Source: Apostichopus californicus
Lineage: Eukaryota; Echinodermata; Holothuroidea; Aspidochirotida; Stichopodidae
Reading direction: 5' to 3'
Assembly (NCBI GenBank): GCA_020650975.1
Contig: JAIPMN010003264.1
Coordinates: 1-30,000, forward strand
DNA: 30,000 bases
Shown: piece by piece, positions 22,401 through 28,631 of the stretch
How the letters are laid out: the number at the start of each line of letters is the position of its first letter
Position numbering within the stretch: the stretch's first letter is position 1
Notes under the pieces: model-generated
Told to the model about the DNA's origin: nothing
The model's database searches: none
Seen by the model: only the letters and a program-made list of their open reading frames with translations
Program-made: the position numbers and the translations under genes

Positions 22401-25105
22401 TCTAAAGAACTTGTTCCAAGTCATTGTACTTGAATATGTTTAGCTATTCCTGCCCCCACTCTTCCCCCACTTTTCCTATCCATCCACACTCACCCCACCA
22501 CCTCCACACCTTGACCCCTCTACACCTTACCCGAACCACATCTCACACCCACCCACCCCACCACATTTCATGTTGCTTTAGTAAAAAAAGTAAATATATA
22601 TTTTGTTTGTTAGGAATGTTCTGAAGTTCATATGCATTTGGGGGTGGTGGGGGGGGGGGGGGTGAGAATTGGTGGGGAATGGGGAACCAGAAATACATCA
22701 AAATGCAGGTAACTGACTTGCTAATGATGACAACATTGTCCCAAAAATCAAGATTGGACATTAGGTAAATCTGGCATTACAGTGTTTTGACAAGGTTCAG
22801 CACTGAGATTGAGTTCTATTTAATGGGGTGGGTCTGCTGGCTAAACCTTGATTTTTGTTGGGGTTTCAAGCTATTAAGCCTAGCATATATATATTATATT
22901 ACGGTTTAACATCTCAAGAGAGATAAAAATCTTGATCTGTACAAAAGAGAAAGACAAAACAAGCTATAGATATATACTTCCTGTCTGGTTAGGCAATAGG
23001 TTTCCTATGTCTGAATGTGACACGATTATTTGTGACCTCCCCGCCTTACCAAAAAAGATGCATTGCAAGCGATAGCATAGTACTTTTTTGCTACTAATTT
23101 GCAATGAAGATCTCTGGCTAGGTGTAAAAGGTTTCTATACATTTGGTCCAATGGAACCCAAAAATCTCAGAATGTCAGAGAACACTGTTCAATTAAGAAC
23201 TTTTCGGACATATTATTGGACTTACATGACCTAACACATTCAAATATGTCAAATTAAATGATAAAACACAAACTGACAAGTATCACTGATCACCTTCCAT
23301 ATTTGTTGTAAGAGAAAAGTGGACTGTTAAGTTATAGACAAATTTGAAAAGAGCATCAAAAATTTAGGAAAATGGAATACTAGTCAGTGTATTTATAGAT
23401 TCTATGAACATTATTGAATGTGCAACGTGTGAGTAAAATCTCCCTTGATAGTACAACTATCTTGAAACTACGAAATAAATATTGAGACACTGTACTTCTC
23501 TCTGTAGTACTATTTGTTGTTACTCTGTTATAAAATACTATAGCATCTCTGAAAATTTCTCACCAGATACATGAAGGGAACTTACACTAGCCACATGACA
23601 ACTTCAACCAGCGATATCTGAAGACTGGCCTCTGCCAAAACCTTATGCAAGTTCCACTACGACGGTAAGATTATGTTCCTCTTTTGTAGTGTTTGCACGG
23701 ATTATCCAGGTACCCGGCTACCCGCCCGACGCGATACTACCCCGTCCCTAATTTAATACCCGAATCCTACGCAACGTGTGATCTTTTTTTTTTTTTGGCA
23801 AACCGATGGTTAGGCAGATTTCTGTTAGGCTACCATGTGGTTGAAGATAACAGCAATAACGAAAGTATTCCATGGATATCTTATAACTGCGTCACAATTT
23901 CAGCTAATAAACAGAACGTTAGGCTAGATTACCCCATTGATTAGTGTGGTGTTAGGCAACAATGTGGTCTAGTTGCGAGTTGAAAGTATCTTTACCCTCT
24001 CAAACTTTGTTTCATATAAAAAATACATACCGTGACTGACAGATTTGACCTGGACGGATTGTGGAATGGGAGGAGCATCGGCCTGAGAATCCTCTGTGCT
24101 ACAAGCCCTCCGACTCACTTTAGCTCTGAATAAACTGTTTACCAATGTGGACTTTCCTAAACCGCTTGGACCTGGAAATTGATACAAAGGGAGTGACTTG
24201 ATTATGTAAAATAATGTGACAACAAAGCTACTAGTATAACCTTCTTCTCTTTTTTGCAAGGCAGAAAGAAAATTAGAGGGCCCACAGACGGTGGATTATG
24301 TACTTTTCCAATGATTTTTGACGTCAATCGTTAGATCGGCGTGATATAGACCGAGGTCATATTACCACAGTAGTCAAATGCTGGGTACACTCTCCTCAGT
24401 CGGATTGTGTCATTAAATGGAATGGGTAAGTAACAGTTACCTGTCAACTGTTTTTCTCTGAACACCCACTGAAGGGAGATGGCTTGATGTGGGTTAGTGT
24501 TTATCCAAGACTATCGCATGAATAGGATTTTAAGAGGACTACTCAACGGCATTCTTACCCTAGAGGTCCGCTAAAAGAAAGTCAATTTCTTTCGGTTGAT
24601 CTATGAAATATATCACTATTGTACCATAACACTACCTAAACAATGTCACAGAATCTCAACACGAACAAGCATGAAAAAAACGCTCAAGGCAACAAATGTT
24701 GTAAACTAATCATAAATAATATACTAAAATTCGACCCACAATATAATGCAATGAAAACAGAGAATCTTTGCTGATATAATTCTTCCCTCTCGTGATTTTT
24801 CCACAAAAAGGAAGGCGTAAAACCTACAGTACAGTATAGTGTTCCAACAAACCTCCAAAAAACTGTATTTAACTGTTCCTAAACCACGCTTGAAGACCTA
24901 TATGGTTAGAGAAGCTTCGAATACTCTGGCTCTTATCTCTGGAGCAAGTTACCAGATCACATTCGAACATGCTCTAAACTTTCTACATTCAAAAGTCTAC
25001 TTAAGACCCATCTATTCACTTGTTCTTTTGTAAATTAATCTGCTTTCTTTGTAAAGAGCCTTGAGCAGTGACTTTTGTCTACTGATTTGGCACTATATAA
25101 GTCTC

Positions 25106-25150
<45 letters not shown>

Positions 25151-28100
25151 AGAGACTGCAGGACATATCAGACACATTATATTGGACAACTGCCAAAGGA
25201 GGAAGACCTCTTTCCTGAAAACTGAGCCCAAACAATATCACATGGCCCTATTCTTGACGTAAGGGTACCAGGAGGGAAGGATCATGGCTATAACTTTCAA
25301 GTAGAAGTTTCTTCCCAGGCTGATGGAGTGATCTCTCTTAGAAAGTACTCACCAACGACCATTATGTTGAACTCAAACCCTCGTTTCAGAGCCTTTTTCC
25401 TAATCTGGTCTTGGATGCTGTCGATGCCGACGTATCCCTCCACGTCTGTCTTCAGGGACCCCCAATCGTTACTCTCAGCCAATGTCTCCGACATGATCTT
25501 AACAAAGTCTGTAAAGTTCACTGGACCTATGAGTAAGAAAAAAAAAACAATATGAACAGAGAGTTATGTCAAGCAATCCAATTACTAATGTTTAAAATAT
25601 CCATTTTTTTTTTAATTTTCCACAAATATGAAAAGGGCAAAGAAATTTCGTGGCTAGAACAGAAGTCAAAGTAGTGACTGTAAGATTACAAAGTCTACAG
25701 GTACAGTTTGCTACTGTACCGTTTGAGCTACATTATCAACCCCTCAGTTGGTGGCACTACCCAAAAAGCTCTTTATTTGCAAACAATATTTTTGTAATCC
25801 TCATGTGACTAGTTTGAATTCCATTCTGGTCAAAACCTTCTTTTCTCTCTCTCTCTCTCATTTAAAAAATTTAAAATAAATTATCAATGTTGGGATGCAT
25901 CTTGATTTACCATCCAATGATTCTTCCTTTACGATTGCCTAATTTTCTCAATCTAAGAATTCCTCATCAGCATTTTCATCACAGACGATTCCAGTGGATT
26001 CCATCAACGTTTATCATTCAGGTGCATTTTCGTATCTTTAGGTACTTACAAAATTTCTATTTCAAGTAGAAAATCATAAATTTTCCCTTTTAATTTAATT
26101 TTTTATCTTCATTATTTAACAAAAAGGTTGATTAACTCAATTGTTCTTACCCAGCCAGTATTGACCCTTCTGGCGTTCCAGCCATTGATGATCATTCGGA
26201 ATGTTTTCGCTGGAATTTTGATCAGTTATGCCCTCATTCCCTTCCCAGCCCCCTTCTTTCCTCCTTCCCTCCCCAGCCCACCCCTCTCCTGAATCTTGCT
26301 GATTAATCCTTAAAGTGCATAGTTTGATTTCATTTCAGAATAGTACTTGGAAGAAAGTAGTTTGTGAATAGCTCACTGTTCACGGTCATGGCAATCAACA
26401 GAGAAGAGTCACTACGTAATTTGGTTTTAATTACTATTTAATTACTATTAATTACTATTAATTACTATTTAAGTGTACATTCTATATCTTTTATGGCTTT
26501 CTTTTAAAAATCCCAGCTTTCACTTTCTAAAACTGAGAAACCGATTCTGTCAAAAAGTATTTTATGGACATATATATGTTATTGCATCATTTTAGGCTGG
26601 TTTAAAGGGTTTATATGTACTATTCACTTCAGTTTATTAATCAATGGTATTGGCTGCTAAAAGTCAATTATATATTCAAATAAAACAATCTTCAGCTGTA
26701 ATTTGAGTCATTCAAAGTGAATGGGATTAAACTGTATCATGCATGTTAATCTATTGAACAGCTTTTGCCTGTAAGCTGTAAGTCGGACAAAAAGTGTCTA
26801 TGGAGGTTAAATAATTTCCCACACATCACGGCAAAATAAATACTCGCATCCTAAACTGGAAATAGCAGAATTAAAACATTGACACTATTCCTGCCAAAAT
26901 GAAATATAGGTCAAAATAAAGGTACAACTCTGAACTTTGTGTCATCAACGACCTTTTTTTGGCCGTCTCTGATATAATCTTTCATATAGTATTATGAATA
27001 TGAAGTGATCTATCTAGCTTATAATATAGTCCCAACAGTTCAGTTGATAACCACAAAAACCTCTGACAGAAAAAGTGTAAACCACTGATGGAGTAATGGA
27101 AGAAACAGAAGCCAATTAAGAACCTATAACCTTGATTTAATCATCATAAATGGTGATATGCGAAGGGAATATATACCAAGCACATCAGAAGTTTCTGTGT
27201 GAGTCACAGTGAGTGAGAATCAGAGTTTGTAGGGTGTAGTTTTACATGTCTTTTATTAAACAACCAGCTTCCATTGAGAATATGTATATCATCCTCAACA
27301 TTTAATAGTTAAAGACAGGCTACATTCAAAACATCATCACATGAAACATACAACTCCACCAAAATCTCACTAGGAACAGTTACATTCAAATGTTTTGCAT
27401 ATGGAATAAGAAAAGCTTAAATGTTATATCAAATTTGTGTGATGCAAAGATTTCTGCATCGGATTATACTAGTGTACAGTCTTGTTAATAAATTGTACGC
27501 AATTTTTTTTTTCATCTATTAAAGAGACGTTTAATTAGATTTAGGGATACAGTATGAGATAGTATGAGTCTGCAGGGAATAATTTAGTGTTTTATTAATT
27601 TATTGTTTTATTAATTGTTTTATTAATTTAGGGTTTAATTAGTGTTTATGTAGCAGTTCTGAAGGCTCTACAATTTGTCTCATTTCAATTACTATACGGT
27701 TCCTGTGTAAATAAACTGCATAGATACGTCTTGCAAGTTGCTCGTTTCGCATAGCATTTTGCGATACCGGGTAAATTATTCCCAGGTATGTTTACAAAGT
27801 TGCAATGTAAACAATTTACATCAGCTCTAACAACTGTCCATGAGTCATACTGTAATTCTAGAAACAGAAGAATTCCTGATTAGAGGGGAGTGGATACATC
27901 TACCAACTTGTACAGTACAGATTATGTGACACAGACAAGAGAAATATTTTTAAGGTGGTCGATGGCCTTACCCTCCCCTTCCCCCTCCCCCAATCAAACT
28001 ATATGCAACAATTAGCATGCTACACTTAGAGGGCTAATATTATAAACTGATCAGTGGCGGAGCGTCCATACAGTCAGGGGGGGGGGCGGATGCCCCCCTG

Positions 28101-28631
28101 ACGGACTCAAATGGACTGCTGGCGCCCTTTTCAGCTCTTTACCACTGTTAACTTATTCGCGATTATTGACTTTTTTATTGCGCTCTCATCTACTTATTGA
28201 CATTTGTCACATTTTGTTGGTGTAATTTGGCGATGACACCTATTTATTCTTCGTTTATCTGCAAATTTAGCCTGGCCCGGAAAGGGTCATTTCCGGCGAT
28301 CTAGGGAGCATCTTTACTCAAAAAATTTCTGTACGCTACGCGCCAACCAGTGGTGGCGCTCCGCTTAGATAGTGTCGAAAGCGCCCCTACAGACCATTCT
28401 CGCCCCTCCTGACCAATACCCCTAGCTCCGCCACTGAAACTGATCAAACTTATAACTTCATATGAAATTTCCTCTCTCTTAGCAATGTTTCCAATATTCC
28501 ATGTTAACATTTTACTCCATTCAAAATTAGATCTATTATCTCTCTGTTAATATATTACCCATACCCGCCACATTTTCTCTGAAGGACCCCCTCCTAGGGG
28601 GCCGAACAGGATGCACTCCCATAGTATTCAT
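10309..28631 (-). CDS. SEPTIN9: Septin of the SEPT3/9/12 subgroup, complete predicted coding sequence in nine exons
   Basis: Septins are GTP-binding proteins that assemble into filaments at the cell cortex, cleavage furrow and cilium base. Exons 28631-28565, 25526-25353, 24171-24031, 21236-21155, 20799-20662, 14564-14447, 12372-12277, 11394-11298 and 10475-10309 join with consistent phases and GT/AG sites to 1080 nt, 359 residues; human SEPT3 is about 358. Visible in order: a GYVGID motif (53-58); a polybasic helix RKKALKRG (65-72); P-loop GPSGLGKST (81-89); G3 DTPG (142-145); G4 SKAD (224-227), usually AKAD; and the septin-unique region with GRLTNWG (295-301). The C-terminus stops soon after [10 protein letters not shown] with no coiled coil, which defines the SEPT3 subgroup. 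Invertebrates usually have one gene for this group, so SEPTIN9 is the nearest vertebrate name, not a claim of one-to-one orthology. Confidence 0.93.
10675..10700. repeat. (TATG)n microsatellite
   Basis: About six uninterrupted copies of a 4-bp unit. Confidence 0.95.
10859..10904. repeat. Tandem repeat, three copies of about 16-17 bp
   Basis: TTGGAGTGACTCGAACC, then TGGAGTGACTCGAACC, then TTGGAGTGACTCTAA. The first two units are almost identical. Confidence 0.9.
11298..11394 (-). CDS. SEPTIN9: Septin exon 8 (septin-unique region)
   Basis: 97 nt between tttcacag and gtttgtaa, residues 273-304 plus one base. It contains [10 protein letters not shown] and [15 protein letters not shown], matching the family pattern PFAVVGS…GR-x-WG-IE-VEN. 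Confidence 0.95.
11395..12276 (-). other. Septin intron 7
   Basis: About 880 nt, with pyrimidine- and C-rich runs around 11836-11850 and 12002-12030 on the plus strand. No feature was recognised. Confidence 0.8.
12277..12372 (-). CDS. SEPTIN9: Septin exon 7
   Basis: 96 nt between ttgttag and gttagtat, exactly 32 codons. It encodes [15 protein letters not shown] and an acidic loop [14 protein letters not shown], where human SEPT9 has a similar acidic segment. Confidence 0.92.
12406..12785. repeat. Diverged tandem duplication, unit about 193 bp
   Basis: The segment from CACATTTTAAGTC at 12406 recurs from CACATTTTAGTCTC at 12599. Shared blocks include ATATCACAGGCT, the run GTTGAATTTTGTTGTA and CACTAGATTC, in the same order. 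Copy 2 has a small insertion near 12615. Similarity weakens but continues past 12530 and 12730. Confidence 0.75.
13482..13556. repeat. Degenerate minisatellite
   Basis: ACTGATAGACAGT occurs twice about 40 bp apart, with related cacag/ttgacag segments between. It is too short and diverged for a firm period. Confidence 0.45.
14447..14564 (-). CDS. SEPTIN9: Septin exon 6 (G4 motif)
   Basis: 118 nt between catccacag and gtacgtgg, residues 201-240. It contains [13 protein letters not shown] and [15 protein letters not shown]. The guanine-specifying G4 motif is SKAD instead of the usual septin AKAD; Lys and Asp are retained. Confidence 0.95.
14719..14813. repeat. Two-copy tandem repeat, unit about 45 bp
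   Basis: Both copies read CATGG-AGAAACC…CAATTC-TT-A-TGCCAC, offset by 45 bp, with roughly 75-80% identity by eye. Confidence 0.7.
15184..15300 (-). pseudogene. Unidentified protein-like segment ending in a stop
   Basis: The minus-strand frame reads [20 protein letters not shown] then [12 protein letters not shown] and a stop at 15186-15184. The composition looks more like real protein than the AT-driven frames around it, but the family is not recognised. The frame upstream (to 15453) is less convincing. The DDDDD run comes from a (ATC)n stretch on the plus strand. It could be a decayed retrocopy, a transposon gene end or chance. Confidence 0.25.
17243..17623. mobile_element. Terminal-inverted-repeat DNA transposon (381 bp, non-autonomous)
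   Basis: It begins CATAGGCGTAGGAG and ends with the exact reverse complement CTCCTACGCCTATG. The flanking octamers AGAGCAGG (17235-17242) and ATAGCAAG (17624-17631) match at six of eight positions, as an aged 8-bp target duplication would. Both ends have a run of seven G or C (GGGGGGGCTG) about 25-45 bp inside. The motif GCCCGAAAAA also appears near each end. No coding capacity is seen. The superfamily (hAT or P-like) is not decided by the sequence. Confidence 0.75.
18779..18886. repeat. Degenerate tandem repeat, period about 21-22 bp
   Basis: Successive units start TGTACACTGCTAATTAATAA, TGTACATTGCTAATTAGTAA and TGTACACTTATTAATTTGTT, then decay. The minus-strand frame shows this as the repeated peptide VQLLIS. 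Confidence 0.75.
19307..19329 (+). other. Potential G-quadruplex motif
   Basis: Four G-runs of three or four with loops of AGA, A and AGGT on the plus strand, which is the template strand of the septin transcript. Confidence 0.6.
19732..19898. mobile_element. Divergent tRNA-like foldback element, locus 1
   Basis: Two tRNA-like units point outward from the centre. The left unit (19823-19751, minus) is a near-complete tRNA-Thr-like sequence. The right unit (about 19838-19878, plus) is a 3' half with CCCAGAGGTAACTAGTTCAA and TCTAGCCA. The arms are inverted repeats, and the similarity continues outside the tRNA part (GGCAAAAGAACAAAATGTA on the left against AGCAAAAATAAAACAATGTA on the right when reversed). 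The same arrangement is present at 25651-25832. No target duplication was identified. Confidence 0.65.
19751..19823 (-). pseudogene. tRNA-Thr(TGT)-like pseudogene / SINE head
   Basis: 73 nt, a normal class I tRNA length. The acceptor stem GGCTGGA/TTCAGCC pairs with one G-U. The D stem GTGC/GCAC is perfect. The anticodon stem CTGGG/CCCAG encloses TTTGTAA with anticodon TGT (19790-19788). The T arm is damaged: only three of five pairs form, and the B box reads GATGCAAATCC in place of GGTTCGANTCC. It is therefore more likely a tRNA-derived repeat than a working gene. Confidence 0.75.
20662..20799 (-). CDS. SEPTIN9: Septin exon 5
   Basis: 138 nt between cattttcag and gtaagtct, residues 155-200 plus two bases. 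It contains [17 protein letters not shown] and [14 protein letters not shown], the conserved septin beta-strand just before the 'GH-L-PLD' helix. Confidence 0.95.
20800..21154 (-). other. Septin intron 4
   Basis: About 355 nt, AT-rich, with nothing recognisable. Confidence 0.85.
21155..21236 (-). CDS. SEPTIN9: Septin exon 4 (G3 motif)
   Basis: 82 nt between gtttgcag and gtatggac, residues 128-154 plus two bases. It encodes [20 protein letters not shown] and DHINNEN, with the DTPG magnesium-coordinating motif intact. Confidence 0.95.
21752..21768 (+). other. Canonical G-quadruplex motif
   Basis: GGGGAGGGAGGGGTGGG: four G-runs with one-base loops, the pattern that forms the most stable quadruplexes. 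It lies on the template strand of the septin gene. Confidence 0.75.
22450..22664. repeat. Low-complexity C-rich block followed by G-run
   Basis: The plus strand at 22450-22566 is almost pure C/A/T with many CCC and CCAC runs. After about 75 bp, 22640-22664 is nearly all G. The two could pair or form quadruplex and i-motif structures, but no gene-like property is seen. Confidence 0.7.
24031..24171 (-). CDS. SEPTIN9: Septin exon 3 (P-loop, switch I)
   Basis: 141 nt between caatttccag and gtatgtat, residues 81-127. It starts [20 protein letters not shown], which holds the nucleotide-binding P-loop. The switch I region reads [13 protein letters not shown], with Ser119 where human SEPT9 has Thr (PKTIEIKS). 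The segment between the P-loop helix and switch I is about four residues longer than in human SEPT9. Confidence 0.95.
24838..25147 (+). mobile_element. 5'-truncated CR1/L2-like non-LTR retrotransposon, 3' end
   Basis: The plus strand encodes the typical C-terminal end of a LINE reverse transcriptase protein: [11 protein letters not shown] in one frame (about 24867-24900), then after a frameshift [20 protein letters not shown] and [10 protein letters not shown] with a TAA stop at 25036-25038. A short 3' UTR with GAGCAGTGAC and GGCACTATATAAGTCTCATT leads into about 12 copies of ATT. Short microsatellite tails of this kind are usual in the CR1/L2 group. Polymerase and endonuclease domains are missing, so it is a dead 5' truncation. 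Confidence 0.8.
25106..25146. repeat. (ATT)n microsatellite, LINE tail
   Basis: About a dozen ATT units directly following the LINE 3' UTR. Confidence 0.9.
25353..25526 (-). CDS. SEPTIN9: Septin exon 2
   Basis: 174 nt between a pyrimidine-rich acceptor (…ttactcatag) and gtgagtac. It encodes residues 23-80: a divergent stretch ending [10 protein letters not shown], then [20 protein letters not shown] and FEFNIMVV, which match SEPT3/9 almost residue for residue. The P-loop is split by the next intron. Confidence 0.95.
25651..25832. mobile_element. Divergent tRNA-like foldback element, locus 2
   Basis: The left unit (minus, about 25745-25652) has an A-box-like GTAGCTCAAACGG, an anticodon-loop-like TTTGTAA (25692-25686) and an end TTCTGTTCTAGCCA. 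The right unit (plus, about 25790-25832) has TTTGTAATCC, GTGACTAGTTTGAATTCC and TTCTGGTC. The two arms are diverged reverse complements over about 42 bp. Sequence and outward arrangement match locus 1 at 19732-19898. The left unit contains an extra segment between D and anticodon parts. Confidence 0.6.
25844..25859. repeat. (TC)n tract
   Basis: About eight TC dinucleotides next to the right arm of the tRNA-like element. Confidence 0.9.
26424..26471. repeat. AT-rich tandem repeat, unit about 10 bp
   Basis: About four copies of AATTACTATT/A in a row. Confidence 0.85.
27587..27635. repeat. AT-rich tandem repeat
   Basis: Three copies of TGTTTTATTAATT with spacing variation. Confidence 0.8.
28044..28051. 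repeat. Target-site duplication of hAT element, left
   Basis: AAACTGAT, repeated exactly at 28437-28444. Confidence 0.9.
28052..28436. mobile_element. Non-autonomous hAT transposon (385 bp)
   Basis: The ends CAGTGGCGGAGC and GCTCCGCCACTG are perfect 12-bp inverted repeats of classic hAT form. They are flanked by a perfect 8-bp duplication AAACTGAT (28044-28051 and 28437-28444). Just inside the left end, TCAGGGGGG and CCCCCCTGA can form a hairpin (about 28074-28101). No transposase is encoded. The first ten terminal bases equal those of the hAT remnant ending at 465, so both may have used related transposases. Confidence 0.93.
28437..28444. repeat. Target-site duplication of hAT element, right
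   Basis: AAACTGAT, the exact partner of 28044-28051. Confidence 0.9.
28565..28631 (-). CDS. SEPTIN9: Septin exon 1 (candidate start exon)
   Basis: Reads [20 protein letters not shown] then VA and one base, ending at the donor gtatgggt, with a phase that fits exon 2. The total length becomes divisible by three and matches SEPT3. The N-terminus of septins is poorly conserved, so similarity gives no help. The frame stays open a short way upstream, and a weak acceptor lies just before the ATG (28634-28638). A second in-frame ATG is at codon 4. Confidence 0.6.

Larger units (their letters stand above)
21237..24030 (-). other. Septin intron 3
   Basis: About 2.8 kb. It contains a canonical G-quadruplex motif (21752-21768), a C-rich block (22450-22566) followed by a G-run (22640-22664), and a small relatively CpG-rich patch near 23690-23790. 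Short frames at 21859-22089 and 23693-23944 have no recognisable product. Confidence 0.8.
24172..25352 (-). other. Septin intron 2
   Basis: About 1.2 kb, with the LINE 3' end at 24838-25147. Nothing else was recognised. Confidence 0.85.
25527..28564 (-). other. Septin intron 1
   Basis: About 3 kb. It holds the second divergent tRNA-like pair (25651-25832), a (TC)n tract (25844-25859), two AT-rich tandem repeats (26424-26471 and 27587-27635) and the hAT element 28052-28436. Confidence 0.75.

Noticed and set aside
22424..22624. His/Pro/Thr-rich open frame
   Set aside because: The composition is a direct translation of the CCAC-type low-complexity DNA.
23693..23944. 83-codon frame with a repeated TACCCG-like start
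   Set aside because: The DNA there has short TACCCGG/TACCCG repeats and an oligo-T run. No protein family is recognisable.
25328..25555. Plus-strand open frame over septin exon 2
   Set aside because: It is the antisense shadow of a well supported coding exon.
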